Source: Limnohabitans sp. Bal53
GTDB taxonomy: Bacteria > Pseudomonadota > Gammaproteobacteria > Burkholderiales > Burkholderiaceae_C
DNA: 64,000 bases
NCBI RefSeq assembly: GCF_003063355.1
Contig: NZ_NESH01000006.1
Location: 186,001-250,000, forward strand
Reading direction: 5' to 3'
Shown: piece after piece, positions 45,499 to 54,974 of the stretch
Numbering within the stretch: the stretch's first letter is position 1
How the letters are laid out: each line of letters opens with the position of its first letter
Program-made: the position numbers and the translations under genes
Notes under the pieces: model-generated
Databases searched by the model: none
What the model was told of the DNA's origin: nothing
The model's input: the letters and a program-made list of their open reading frames with translations, nothing else

Positions 45499-48249
45499 GT
45501 GTCTGTTGTCGCGTCTGAAATCCTGTCTGTTCCCCCCATGAAGTTGTCCGGTCTGGAGCCTGTCTCCATCGGCACCGGGTCATTGTTTGTCAACGTGGGT
45601 GAACGCACCAACGTGACCGGCTCCAAGGCTTTTGCCCGCATGATTTTGAATGGCGAGTACGAGCAGGCTTTGGCCGTGGCGCGTCAGCAGGTCGAAAACG
45701 GTGCGCAGGTCATCGACGTGAACATGGACGAAGCCATGCTCGACAGCCAGGCGGCCATGGTGCGGTTCTTGAACCTGATGGCCGGTGAGCCCGACATCGC
45801 CCGCGTGCCGGTGATGGTGGATTCGAGCAAGTGGTCGGTGATCGAAGCCGGTTTGCGCTGCATCCAGGGCAAGGGCATCGTGAACTCGATCAGCATGAAA
45901 GAGGGCTTGGAAGAGTTCAAGCGCCAGGCCAAGCTGGTCAAGCGCTACGGCGCGGCAGCTGTGGTGATGGCATTTGACGAAAAAGGCCAGGCTGACACTT
46001 ACGAGCGCAAGATCGAGATTTGCGAACGCGCTTACCGCGTGCTGGTCGATGAAGTCGGCTTCCCGCCCGAAGACATCATTTTTGACCCGAACATCTTTGC
46101 AATCGCCACCGGCATCGAAGAGCACAACAACTACGCGGTGGACTTCATCGAAGCCACGCGCTGGATCAAGCAGAACCTGCCGGGCGCCAAGGTGTCGGGT
46201 GGTGTGTCCAACGTCAGTTTTTCATTCCGCGGCAACGACCCGGTGCGCGAAGCGATTCATACCGTTTTTCTGTACCACGCGATCCAAGCCGGCATGGACA
46301 TGGGCATCGTGAACGCGGGCATGGTCGGCGTGTACGACGACCTGGAGCCCACGCTGCGCGAGCGTGTGGAAGACGTGGTGCTGAATCGTCGCCCCGATGC
46401 GGGCGAGCGTTTGATCGAAGTGGCCGACAGCGCCAAAGGCGCGGCCAAAGACGAGAGCACGAAGTTGGCTTGGCGCGGCACGCCCGATGCGCCCGTGAGC
46501 GTGGCGCAGCGCTTGAGCCACTCGCTGGTGCACGGCATCACCGACTTTATCAGCGACGACACCGAAGAGGCTTACCGCGAGATTCTGGCCAAGGGCGGTC
46601 GCCCCTTGCATGTGATCGAAGGCCCGCTGATGGACGGCATGAACGTGGTCGGTGACCTGTTTGGCCAGGGCAAGATGTTCTTGCCGCAAGTGGTCAAAAG
46701 CGCCCGTGTGATGAAGCAGGCCGTGGCGCATTTGCTGCCCTACATCGAAGCCGAAAAATTGGCGCAAGAAGCCGCAGGCGAAGATGTGAAAGCCAAAGGC
46801 AAGATCGTGATCGCCACGGTCAAGGGCGATGTGCACGACATCGGCAAAAACATCGTCACCGTGGTCTTGCAGTGCAACAACTTCGAAGTGGTCAATATGG
46901 GCGTGATGGTGCCCTGCCACGAAATTTTGGCCAAAGCCAAAGAAGAAAACGCCGACATCATTGGCCTGTCGGGTCTCATCACGCCGAGCTTGGAAGAGAT
47001 GCAGTACGTGGCGGCCGAGATGGAAAAAGACCCGTACTTCCGCGACCGCCAAATGCCGCTGCTGATTGGTGGCGCCACCTGCAGCCGCGTGCACACCGCC
47101 GTGAAGATCGCGCCCAATTATTCAGGCCCCGTGGTCTATGTGCCCGATGCGTCGCGCAGTGTGGGCGTCGCGCAAGGCTTGTTGTCTGAGCAAGCGGCCA
47201 AGTTCATCGCTGACCTGAACACCGACTACGACAAGGTGCGCGAGCAGCACGCGGGCAAAAAGCAAACGCCGATTTGGACGCTGGCGCAGGCCCGCGCCAA
47301 CAAGACGCCGATCGACTGGTCGCAAGGCGTGCCCGCCGCGCCCAAGTTCATTGGCCGGCGCGTGTTCAAAAACTACGATTTGGGCGAGATCGCCCAATAC
47401 ATCGACTGGGGTCCGTTCTTTCAAACTTGGGACTTGGCCGGCCCATTCCCGGCCATCTTGGATGATGAGATCGTGGGCGAGCAAGCCCGCAAGGTGTATG
47501 CCGATGGCCAGGCCATGCTGCAAAAAATCATCGACGGCCGCTGGGTCACGGCCAACGCCGTGCTGGGCCTTTACCCCGCCAACAGCGTGAACGATGACGA
47601 CATCGCGATGTACACCGACGAGTCCCGCAATCAAGTCGCCATGACTTGGCGCGGCCTGCGGCAACAGACCGAGAAACACCTGATCGATGGCGTGATGCGC
47701 CCCAGCCGTTGCCTGGCCGACTTCGTCGCGCCGCAAGGTACAGCCCCTGACCACGTTGGCGTCTTCGCCGTCACGGCAGGCATTGGGGCCGACAAACGCG
47801 CCGCCGCCTTTGAAGCCGCGCACGACGATTACAGCGCCATCATGCTCAAGTCATTGGCCGACCGCTTGGCCGAAGCATTGGCCGAGTGTCTGCACAAAAA
47901 AGTGCGCACCGACCTGTGGGGTTACGCCGCCGCTGAGGCGCTGAGCAACGAAGAACTCATTGCAGAAAAATACCAAGGCATCCGCCCCGCGCCCGGCTAC
48001 CCTGCCTGCCCCGACCACAGCGCCAAAAAGGCGATGTTCGACTTGCTGCAATGTGAGGACATCGGCATGGGCCTGACCGAGAGCCTGGCCATGACGCCCG
48101 CGGCCAGCGTGAGTGGTTTTTACATGGCCCACCCCGAGGCGCAGTACTTCAGCGTGGGCAAAGTCGGCGACGACCAGGTGAATGATCTGGCCCAGCGCAG
48201 TGGCGTGGAGGCCAAAGCCCTGCAGCGCTTGCTCGCGCCCAACCTCTGA
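45499..48249 (+). CDS. metH: Cobalamin-dependent methionine synthase, folate/B12/reactivation part (split MetH)
   Basis: About 916 residues holding three of the four MetH modules. The methyltetrahydrofolate-binding domain has [18 protein letters not shown] and [13 protein letters not shown]. The cobalamin cap and B12 domain has [11 protein letters not shown], with the base-off His near residue 446. The SAM-binding reactivation domain contains [15 protein letters not shown] near 830. The N-terminal homocysteine/zinc domain is absent; in Burkholderiales it is commonly a separate gene, not found in this window. I prefer the GTG at 45499; ATG 45481 falls in the riboswitch hairpin, and ATG 45538 is also possible. 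SAH riboswitch control. Confidence 0.93.
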   Translation: MSVVASEILSVPPMKLSGLEPVSIGTGSLFVNVGERTNVTGSKAFARMILNGEYEQALAVARQQVENGAQVIDVNMDEAMLDSQAAMVRFLNLMAGEPDIARVPVMVDSSKWSVIEAGLRCIQGKGIVNSISMKEGLEEFKRQAKLVKRYGAAAVVMAFDEKGQADTYERKIEICERAYRVLVDEVGFPPEDIIFDPNIFAIATGIEEHNNYAVDFIEATRWIKQNLPGAKVSGGVSNVSFSFRGNDPVREAIHTVFLYHAIQAGMDMGIVNAGMVGVYDDLEPTLRERVEDVVLNRRPDAGERLIEVADSAKGAAKDESTKLAWRGTPDAPVSVAQRLSHSLVHGITDFISDDTEEAYREILAKGGRPLHVIEGPLMDGMNVVGDLFGQGKMFLPQVVKSARVMKQAVAHLLPYIEAEKLAQEAAGEDVKAKGKIVIATVKGDVHDIGKNIVTVVLQCNNFEVVNMGVMVPCHEILAKAKEENADIIGLSGLITPSLEEMQYVAAEMEKDPYFRDRQMPLLIGGATCSRVHTAVKIAPNYSGPVVYVPDASRSVGVAQGLLSEQAAKFIADLNTDYDKVREQHAGKKQTPIWTLAQARANKTPIDWSQGVPAAPKFIGRRVFKNYDLGEIAQYIDWGPFFQTWDLAGPFPAILDDEIVGEQARKVYADGQAMLQKIIDGRWVTANAVLGLYPANSVNDDDIAMYTDESRNQVAMTWRGLRQQTEKHLIDGVMRPSRCLADFVAPQGTAPDHVGVFAVTAGIGADKRAAAFEAAHDDYSAIMLKSLADRLAEALAECLHKKVRTDLWGYAAAEALSNEELIAEKYQGIRPAPGYPACPDHSAKKAMFDLLQCEDIGMGLTESLAMTPAASVSGFYMAHPEAQYFSVGKVGDDQVNDLAQRSGVEAKALQRLLAPNL

Positions 48250-48380
48250 AGTGGCGGTCGGGCGCTCAGACACAGGCGGTTTGACGGGGAATTGAGCGGG
48301 TTGTTGATCGGGGTGTGCATTTGGCCGCGATCACATGGGGTAAGCTTTTCGTTTGTCACACCGCTTGGGAGAAAAGACCT

Positions 48381-48986
48381 ATGAACCGTATTGCTACGCG
48401 AGCCAGCGCCTGGATGGCCACAGCGGCCTTGGTGCTCAGCCTGACCGGCTGCGGCTACAACGACTTCCAGCGCCTGGAAGAGCAGACCACGTCTGCGTGG
48501 TCCGAGGTGCTCAACCAGTACCAGCGCCGTGCCGATCTGGTGCCCAACATCGTGGCCACCGTGAAGGGCGAGGCCAATTTCGAGCAGGAAACCCTGACCC
48601 AAGTGATTGAAGCGCGGGCCAAGGCCACGAGTTTCCAGATCACGCCCGAGGTGCTGACCAACCCGCAGGCTTTGCAGCAATTTCAGGCCATGCAGGGGCA
48701 ACTCTCCAGTGCCCTGTCGCGCTTGATGGTGGTGTCCGAGCAATACCCCAACCTCAAGGCCAACCAGGGTTTTGCCGATTTGCGCGTGCAGCTCGAAGGC
48801 ACCGAAAACCGCATCACCGTGGCGCGCAACCGCTACATCGCTGCCGTGCAGGAATACAACGTTCTCGCGCGCAGTTTTCCGAGCAACCTGACGGCCAAGG
48901 TGTTCGGCTACGCGCCCAAGGCCAATTTCACGGTGGCCAACGAAGCCGCCATCAGTGCGCCGCCCAAGGTGGATTTCGGTAAGTGA
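48381..48986 (+). CDS. LemA family lipoprotein
   Basis: A 201-residue LemA protein with a lipobox (LVLSLTGCGYND, Cys24), then the helical LemA domain: WSEVLNQYQRRADLVPNIVATVKGEANFEQETL, with the VPN motif, and RNRYIAAVQEYNVLARSFPSNL. The ATG at 48381 follows GGGAGAAAAGA. It overlaps the TPM-domain gene by GTGA, the common lemA-TPM pairing. LemA/TPM pairs are associated with envelope quality control in some bacteria, but the function is unsettled. Confidence 0.92.
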   Translation: MNRIATRASAWMATAALVLSLTGCGYNDFQRLEEQTTSAWSEVLNQYQRRADLVPNIVATVKGEANFEQETLTQVIEARAKATSFQITPEVLTNPQALQQFQAMQGQLSSALSRLMVVSEQYPNLKANQGFADLRVQLEGTENRITVARNRYIAAVQEYNVLARSFPSNLTAKVFGYAPKANFTVANEAAISAPPKVDFGK

Positions 48987-49978
48987 TTCACTTCCACATG
49001 CCCCAACCTGGGCCAATGGGCGGGTTCAGCGCTCAGCGCTTGGGCAAGGGCTTGACCCGGCTGCTGTTGGCGGTTTTGGCCTGGGTCACATTGAGCCTGT
49101 CGCCCGCGTGGGCCCAAGCACTCGTGCCCGTGCCGCCCCTCACCGCTCGGGTGATGGACCAGACCGGCACCTTGGCCGCTGGTGATGTGGCGGCTCTCGA
49201 GCAGCAACTCAAGCGCTTTGAGCAGCAGCGCGGCACCCAGATCGTGGTGCTGGTGTTGCCCAGCACCGCGCCCGAGGACATCGCCGACTTCACCCAGCGT
49301 CTGGGCGACGCTTGGAAGATCGGTCGGCGCGAAGTGGGCGATGGCCTGCTGTTGGTGGTGGCTCTGAACGATCGCCGTTTGCGCATAGCGCCCGCCAAGT
49401 CGCTGGAAGGCGCAGTGCCCGACTTGGCGGCCCAACGCATCATCGACCAAGTCATCACGCCCGCATTTCGCCAGGGCGATGTGGCCGGCGGGCTGCGTGC
49501 TGGACTCAGCCACCTGCAAGCCCGCATTGAGGGCGAGGCCTTGCCGCTGCCCAAAGCCGGCGCACAAGCTGGCCAGCCCACTGGAGCGGCCGAGGTCGAT
49601 GGGCTGAACTTGGCGGTTTTGTTGATGGTGGTTTTGCCCTCTGTAGCGGGCGTGTTGCGCCGGGTGTTGGGGCAGCGCTGGGGCGCATTGGGGACCGGGG
49701 GCGTGGTCGGTGTGGTGGTTTGGAGCATGACCGGTCTGCTTTGGCTGGCGGGCATCGCCGCCATGTTGGGCCTGATGTCGGCACTGTTCATGCAGGCCCT
49801 GCCCAGTGCCGCAGTGCGGCGCAGTCAGGGCAGCCACCGTGGGCGTGGCGGTGACTTTAACGGCTGGGGTGGTGGCGGACGAGGTCGCTCCGGTGGCTGG
49901 GGTGGCTCCAGCGGCGGTGGGTTTTCGTCCGGTGGCGGTGGCAATTTTGGGGGCGGTGGTGCCTCCGGGAGATGGTGA
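48983..49978 (+). CDS. TPM-domain (YgcG-like) membrane protein
   Basis: A 331-residue protein: signal peptide (LLLAVLAWVTLSLSPAWAQA), periplasmic TPM domain (VMDQTGTLAAGDVAALEQQL, GTQIVVLVLPSTAPEDIADF, GDGLLLVVALNDRRLRI), a hydrophobic pair near residues 210-270, and a Gly-rich tail (GGGFSSGGGGNFGGGGASGRW). The start is GTG 48983, overlapping the lemA stop; an internal ATG at 48998 is also possible. The tail is typical of YgcG/Psb32-like proteins. Confidence 0.9.
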   Translation: MIHFHMPQPGPMGGFSAQRLGKGLTRLLLAVLAWVTLSLSPAWAQALVPVPPLTARVMDQTGTLAAGDVAALEQQLKRFEQQRGTQIVVLVLPSTAPEDIADFTQRLGDAWKIGRREVGDGLLLVVALNDRRLRIAPAKSLEGAVPDLAAQRIIDQVITPAFRQGDVAGGLRAGLSHLQARIEGEALPLPKAGAQAGQPTGAAEVDGLNLAVLLMVVLPSVAGVLRRVLGQRWGALGTGGVVGVVVWSMTGLLWLAGIAAMLGLMSALFMQALPSAAVRRSQGSHRGRGGDFNGWGGGGRGRSGGWGGSSGGGFSSGGGGNFGGGGASGRW

Positions 49979-49979
49979 T

Positions 49980-50522
49980 ATGCACGAGTCGCTCCTGACC
50001 CAGGTCGTGCGATGGTGGCGACACCGCTGGATGGACGAGCGTGCTGCCGAGCGGGCGGTGCCGCCGGCCTTGGCCGAGCAGCTGCAGGCCCGAGTGAGCG
50101 CCAGCGAAGCGCGACACAGCGGAGAGATCGTGCTGTGCGTCGAAGCCGCTTTGCCCAACAGCTACCTGTGGCGTGCGGGGCGCGAAACGCCTTTGCCGGT
50201 GGTGATACGTGAGCGCGCACTGTCGTGGTTCGGCAAGCAACGCGTGTGGGACACCGAGCACAACAATGGCGTGCTCATCTACTTGTTGCTGGCCGAGCGC
50301 CGGGTCGAAATCGTGGCCGACCGGGGCATCAGCCGCCATGTGCCCGATGCCCATTGGCAAGTCGTGGTTCAAAAATTAAGTGAGTACTTGCAAGCCGGGG
50401 ACTTCGACAGCGGTTTAACTCAGGCGTTGCAGGAAGTCTCGGCATTGCTGGTTCAGAACTTCCCGCTGCAGTCGGGCGAAGCGAACCCGAACGAGCTGTG
50501 CAACCGCGTGGTTTGGGCCTGA
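49980..50522 (+). CDS. Second TPM-domain protein, soluble form
   Basis: A 180-residue protein with a TPM domain (SASEARHSGEIVLCVEAAL, HNNGVLIYLLLAERRVEIVADRGI, DFDSGLTQALQEVSALL) and no obvious signal peptide or membrane helix after the start MHESLLTQVVRWW. It starts 1 bp after the first TPM gene stop, giving lemA-TPM-TPM, a conserved order in Burkholderiales. Upstream in-frame sequence is antisense-like Gly/Ala/Val coding and was left out. Confidence 0.88.
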   Translation: MHESLLTQVVRWWRHRWMDERAAERAVPPALAEQLQARVSASEARHSGEIVLCVEAALPNSYLWRAGRETPLPVVIRERALSWFGKQRVWDTEHNNGVLIYLLLAERRVEIVADRGISRHVPDAHWQVVVQKLSEYLQAGDFDSGLTQALQEVSALLVQNFPLQSGEANPNELCNRVVWA

Positions 50523-50593
50523 GCCAGCGGTCTTGTCAAAACAAGCACAATCGGCATCGACACACCGCTGGGTGGCAAGACAATAGAACCAAC

Positions 50594-50830
50594 ATGCACA
50601 ACTTCTGGACCGCTTTGCTCAATGACTTGTACCAAGGCATTGAGCTGGACGCCAAGCGTCAGCAGCAGCTCATCAGCTTGTTCAAGTTGCATTTTGACAA
50701 CCCGCAAGACATGCGTGCCGACGTGCAGGGCAAGCCGGTTTATTTGGGTTTGGCCATGAACGAGCAAGGTTTGCTGAAGCTCAAACCGCAATACCTTTTG
50801 CTCAATTTGCCCTTGTCTCAAGAGGTTTGA
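50594..50830 (+). CDS. Hypothetical 78-residue protein
   Basis: Small polar protein, MHNFWTALLNDLYQGIELD at the N-terminus, then a helix with QQQLISLFKLHF and a final LKPQYLLLNLPLSQEV. No membrane segment, signal or cysteine. I do not recognise a family. It stands between the TPM gene and the ABC-transporter binding protein, 38 bp before the latter, in the same direction. Codon use and frame length support coding, but no ribosome site is clear. Confidence 0.55.
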   Translation: MHNFWTALLNDLYQGIELDAKRQQQLISLFKLHFDNPQDMRADVQGKPVYLGLAMNEQGLLKLKPQYLLLNLPLSQEV

Positions 50831-50868
50831 ACCTTGAGGGATCAGGCGATTCAACTGAGGAGTTATCG

Positions 50869-52074
50869 ATGAGCCCATCAATTTTGCTCACACGCCGACA
50901 CGCCATGGGCCTCTTTGCAGCAGTGCTGGCGGACCCCGTTCTGGCCAACACAGCTTGGGCAGATACCTTGAATGCAGCCCGTGGCCAGACGGTGTACTTC
51001 AACGCCTGGGCTGGCAGTGAGCGCATCAACGCCTACGTGCAATGGGCCGCGGCTGAGTTGCAGCGCAACTTTGGCGTCAAGCTGCAGCACGTCAAGATCA
51101 GCGACGCGGCCGATGTGGTCAAGCGCGTGCGCGCCGAGAAGCAAGCCGGGCGCAAAGACACCGAAGGCACAGTCGACCTCATCTGGGTCAACGGCGAAAA
51201 CTTCGCGGCCATGAAGCGCGATGGATTATTGTCTGCGCCCTTCGCACAAGCTTTGCCCAATTTCCAGTGGGTAGATACCGTGGGCAAGCCCACCACGCTG
51301 GTGGATTTTTCGGTGCCCACCGATGGTCTCGAATCGCCCTGGGGCATGGCCCAGCTCACGTTTTTTGCCGATGCCCAGCGTCTGCCTAAACCGCCGCAAA
51401 ACATGGCCGAGTTGCTGGCCTTGGCCCGCACCCAACCTGGGCGCATCACCTACCCCCGCCCGCCCAACTTTCATGGCACCACCTTCGTCAAGCAGGCCTT
51501 GATCGAGCACGCGCCGGACGTGAAAGCGCTGGCCCAGCCCGTGACGCCTGAGGCTTTGGCATCGCAGGCTGCGCCGCTGTGGCGGTTTTTGGATGCGCTG
51601 CACCCGCACCTGTGGCGCGGCGGCAAACAGTTCCCGCAAAACTCGGCCGCCGTGCGCCAGATGATGGCCGACGGTGAGTTGGTGATGGCGCTGACGTTCA
51701 ACCCCAATGAAGCGGCCAACGAGATCGCTGCCAAACGCCTGCCCGCCACGGTGCAAAGCTGGCAGTTCGCCAAGGGCACGATTGGCAACACGCACTTTGT
51801 GGCCATTCCTTACAACGCACCCAGCAAAGCGGGTGCGCAGGTGGTCGCCAACTTCTTGTTGTCACCCGCTGCGCAAGCACGCAAGGCCGACATCGACGTC
51901 TGGGGCGACCCGACGGTGCTGGATGTGGCCCGCTTGCCTGCGGCTGAGCGTGCGCGTTTTCAATCGGCCTCACGTCCCGGGCAAGTGGCCGTGACCGCCC
52001 CTGTGCTGCCCGAGCCGCATGCGTCCTGGGTGGATGCACTCGAAAAAGAGTGGACCCGCCGTTACGGCGTGTGA
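50869..52074 (+). CDS. YnjB-type ABC transporter substrate-binding protein
   Basis: Periplasmic solute-binding protein of 401 residues with a signal region starting LTRRHAMGLFAAVLADPVLA (twin-Arg, possibly Tat) and the body pattern VYFNAWAGSERINAYVQWAAAEL, DLIWVNGENFAAMK and WGDPTVLDVARLP. This is the YnjB relative of thiamine/spermidine-type binding proteins; the ligand is not established. GAGGAG stands 7 bp before the ATG at 50869. It overlaps the permease gene. Confidence 0.88.
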   Translation: MSPSILLTRRHAMGLFAAVLADPVLANTAWADTLNAARGQTVYFNAWAGSERINAYVQWAAAELQRNFGVKLQHVKISDAADVVKRVRAEKQAGRKDTEGTVDLIWVNGENFAAMKRDGLLSAPFAQALPNFQWVDTVGKPTTLVDFSVPTDGLESPWGMAQLTFFADAQRLPKPPQNMAELLALARTQPGRITYPRPPNFHGTTFVKQALIEHAPDVKALAQPVTPEALASQAAPLWRFLDALHPHLWRGGKQFPQNSAAVRQMMADGELVMALTFNPNEAANEIAAKRLPATVQSWQFAKGTIGNTHFVAIPYNAPSKAGAQVVANFLLSPAAQARKADIDVWGDPTVLDVARLPAAERARFQSASRPGQVAVTAPVLPEPHASWVDALEKEWTRRYGV

Positions 52075-53702
52075 GCTTCTTGCCCGTCTTTTTGCTGGCC
52101 TTGATCGCTGCCGTGCCCATGGGCTGGGCGCTGTGGGCGGCCGCTTCGCAAGCGCTGGATGTCAGCGCTTGGCAGGCCTTGTGGGCCGATCCGCAAACGC
52201 TGCGCGCTTGGGGCATGACGCTGTGGACCGGGCTGGCCTCCACGGTGCTGGTGTGGTGGACCGTGGCACGTTTGTTGGCCCATGGTTTCATTCGGCAGCA
52301 ATTGGCCCGCTGGCTCACCCATGTGCCAGCCTTGCTGGCCACGCCGCACGCGGCCATGGCCATTGGCTTGGTGTTGTGGCTTTCGCCCAGCGGCTGGGCT
52401 CTGCGCTTGGTGTCGCCGGGCATCACCGGTTTTGATGCGCCGCCGCCTTGGTTGACCACACAAGACCCGTGGGGTCTGGGTTTGATTTTGGCCCTGTGGC
52501 TCAAGGAAGTGCCGTTTTTGCTCTGGGTGGCGGCCACGCAATTGCAACGCGAAGACCTGCGCCGAAGATGGCAGGCCGAATTTGCACTGGCCCAAACTTT
52601 GGGCCACACGCCCACACAAGCTTTTGCCCAAGTGGTCTGGCCACAGCTGGCACCGCGCTTACGCTGGCCGCTGCTGGCGGTGTTGGCCTATGGCCTCACG
52701 GTGGTGGACATGGCGCTCATCATTGGCCCTGCGACGCCACCTACTTTGGCGGTGCTGGCCTGGCAATGGTTGGGTGATGCCGATGCGGCCATGCAGGCGC
52801 AAGGGGCGGCAGCGGCAGGGTGTCTCACGGTCAGTGTGGCGATGTTGGCAGGGGTGACCGTCATGGTGCTGCGTGCTTGGGCGCGTCTGCGCAGAATCGT
52901 GAGCAGCCCCCTGTTGTTCCAGGGTCAGGCGCCCTGGATGGGCTGGGCCATCGGTGGGGCATATCTGGCCGTTTGGTGGGCCTTGGCGGTGGGCAGTGTG
53001 TCGGGCGTCTGGCCTTTTCCGCTGCTTTGGCCATCGCTGTGGACGGGTGATGCCTGGGCGCAAGTGATCGCCAGTGCCCCCACGGTGTGGACCACCTTGG
53101 GTTTGGCTGCGGCTTCGGCCAGTGTGTGCCTGGTTTGGTCGGTGGCCTGGCTGGAGCTGACACCGCGCCGCTGGCAACAGGCTTTGCGGCCCTGGTGGTT
53201 GCTGCCGCTGGTGTTGCCCTCGGTGCTGTGGGTGGTGGGCCTCTACAGCGTGGCGCTGCAGTGGCGACTGGAAGGTCAGTGGCTGGGCCTGCTTTTGGCG
53301 CATGCGGTCATGGTGCTGCCGTATGTGCTGTTGGCCTTGGAGCCCGCCTATTTGGCGGTCGATCCGCGCCAATCAGCCCTGGTGGCCAGCTTGGGGCAGA
53401 GCCGATGGACTGATTTGCTGCGCATCAAATGGCCGCTGCTCCAACGCGCCATCGCCTCGGCTTGGGCGGTGGGTTTTGCGGTCAGTGTGGCGCAGTATTT
53501 GCCCACCTTGTATGTGGGGGCGGGGCGCTTTGCGACGGTCACCACCGAGGCCGTGACGCTGGCGTCTGGCGCGCAGCGCTCGCTCATGAGCGCTTATGCC
53601 GCTTTGCAGATGCTCTTGCCCGTGTTGGCCTTTGCTTTGGCCGCCTACTGGGGCAGGCCACGCCAATTTGAGAAGATCGGGTCGATGAAAGACAACACAT
53701 GA
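52071..53702 (+). CDS. YnjC-type ABC transporter permease (fused double permease)
   Basis: Inner-membrane permease of 543 residues with two BPD-type halves. The first EAA-like loop is near ARTLGHTPTQAFAQVVWPQLAPRL-type sequence (QTLGHTPTQAFAQVVWP) and the second is VASLGQSRWTDLLRIKWP. Twelve or so hydrophobic segments. The start is GTG 52071, overlapping the binding-protein stop as GTGA; a GTG 21 bp upstream is in frame. It overlaps the ATPase gene by ATGA. Confidence 0.88.
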   Translation: MSFLPVFLLALIAAVPMGWALWAAASQALDVSAWQALWADPQTLRAWGMTLWTGLASTVLVWWTVARLLAHGFIRQQLARWLTHVPALLATPHAAMAIGLVLWLSPSGWALRLVSPGITGFDAPPPWLTTQDPWGLGLILALWLKEVPFLLWVAATQLQREDLRRRWQAEFALAQTLGHTPTQAFAQVVWPQLAPRLRWPLLAVLAYGLTVVDMALIIGPATPPTLAVLAWQWLGDADAAMQAQGAAAAGCLTVSVAMLAGVTVMVLRAWARLRRIVSSPLLFQGQAPWMGWAIGGAYLAVWWALAVGSVSGVWPFPLLWPSLWTGDAWAQVIASAPTVWTTLGLAAASASVCLVWSVAWLELTPRRWQQALRPWWLLPLVLPSVLWVVGLYSVALQWRLEGQWLGLLLAHAVMVLPYVLLALEPAYLAVDPRQSALVASLGQSRWTDLLRIKWPLLQRAIASAWAVGFAVSVAQYLPTLYVGAGRFATVTTEAVTLASGAQRSLMSAYAALQMLLPVLAFALAAYWGRPRQFEKIGSMKDNT

Positions 53703-54376
53703 ACGCGGGACTCCAGATCGACATCGAACGCTTGGGCACGGCGGCGCAGACCTTGGTGCAAGACCTGCACCTGCATGTGCCCGCAGGCGAGATCCTCACG
53801 CTCATGGGGCCGAGTGGTTGCGGCAAAAGCTCGGTGCTGGCGGCCACGGCGGGCACGCTGGCCAGTGTGTCCGAAGGTTTGCAGCCTTTGCAGTTTGACG
53901 GCCGCGTGCAGCTGAACGGCCGTGACCTCACCACTTTGCCCACGCACCTGCGCGGCGTCGGCTTGGTGTTTCAAGATGCTTTGCTGTTTGCCCACATGAC
54001 GGTGGCCGAAAACCTGCTGTTTGCAGTCCCCCGCGCCTTGCCGCTTGCACAGCGCCAGGCGCGTGTGCAGCAAGCGTTGCAAGAAGCCGAGCTGAGCGGC
54101 ATGGGCGAGCGTGATCCTTCTACCCTGTCGGGCGGGCAACGCGCCCGCGTCGCGCTCATGCGGGCGCTGCTGGCCGAGCCGCAAGCGCTGCTGCTCGATG
54201 AGCCGTTTTCCAAACTCGACGCTGCCTTACGCGCCCAGCTGCGCCCGTGGGTGTTTGCGCATGTGCGTGAGCGGCTCATCCCGGTGGTGCTGGTCACGCA
54301 CGACCAACAAGATGTGGCCGACCCGCAGCGCGTGGTGCACTTGCGCGCCACCGAAGAAAGCCCCCACCATGTTTGA
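53699..54376 (+). CDS. YnjD-type ABC transporter ATP-binding protein
   Basis: ATPase of 225 residues with Walker A GPSGCGKSS, Q-loop VFQDALLF, ABC signature LSGGQRARVALMRALL, Walker B ALLLDEPFSKLD and the switch His in VLVTHDQQD. Drives the ynjC permease. Starts in an ATGA overlap with the permease and its stop overlaps the start of the phosphatidyltransferase gene by 8 bp. Confidence 0.92.
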   Translation: MNAGLQIDIERLGTAAQTLVQDLHLHVPAGEILTLMGPSGCGKSSVLAATAGTLASVSEGLQPLQFDGRVQLNGRDLTTLPTHLRGVGLVFQDALLFAHMTVAENLLFAVPRALPLAQRQARVQQALQEAELSGMGERDPSTLSGGQRARVALMRALLAEPQALLLDEPFSKLDAALRAQLRPWVFAHVRERLIPVVLVTHDQQDVADPQRVVHLRATEESPHHV

Positions 54377-54974
54377 CCGCCACGCCCAAACCCTCTTGCG
54401 CCCCGCGCTGAACGCTGCCGCACGCGGCTTGGTGCGCGCAGGCATCAGCGCCGACACGCTGACCTGGCTGGGCTTTGCCATCGGCATGGCCGCCGCCGTG
54501 GCTATAACGCTGCAAGCGTGGTGGTGGGGCTTGGCGCTGCTGCTCGCCTCGCGCTTGCTCGACGGCCTGGACGGCAGCGTGGCCCGCCTGACCCAACCCA
54601 CCGACGCGGGCGGCTTCTTGGACATCGCGCTCGACTTCGTGTTTTACGCCGCCATTCCCCTGGCCTTTGCAGTGGCCAACCCCAGCGCCAACGCACTGCC
54701 CGCCGCAGCCCTGCTGGCCAGCTTCATCGGCACTGGCAGCAGCTTTTTGGCGTTTGCCGCACTGGCCGAAAAACGTGGCCTGACGGACACTGCCTTGCCG
54801 GGCAAAAGCTTTTACTTCTTGGGCGGCCTGACCGAAGCCACCGAGACCATCACGGTGTTTGCCGCCATGTGCATCTGGCCTGAACACTTTGCGGTGTTGG
54901 CTTATGGGTTTGCGGGCTTGTGTGCGGTGACGACGGGGATGCGGGTTTGGTGGGGGTATGGGCGGTTGGGGTGA
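54369..54974 (+). CDS. CDP-alcohol phosphatidyltransferase family protein (YnjF-like)
   Basis: Integral membrane enzyme of 201 residues with the family motif DG-x2-(D)G-x-AR-x8-G-x3-D-x3-D, visible as LDGLDGSVARL followed by DAGGFLDIALD, and about five hydrophobic segments. Such enzymes join a CDP-activated lipid to an alcohol. The same gene (ynjF) closes the ynjBCD cluster in E. coli. The product is unknown; a link between an imported alcohol and a phospholipid is a possibility raised by the operon. Confidence 0.87.
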   Translation: MFDRHAQTLLRPALNAAARGLVRAGISADTLTWLGFAIGMAAAVAITLQAWWWGLALLLASRLLDGLDGSVARLTQPTDAGGFLDIALDFVFYAAIPLAFAVANPSANALPAAALLASFIGTGSSFLAFAALAEKRGLTDTALPGKSFYFLGGLTEATETITVFAAMCIWPEHFAVLAYGFAGLCAVTTGMRVWWGYGRLG

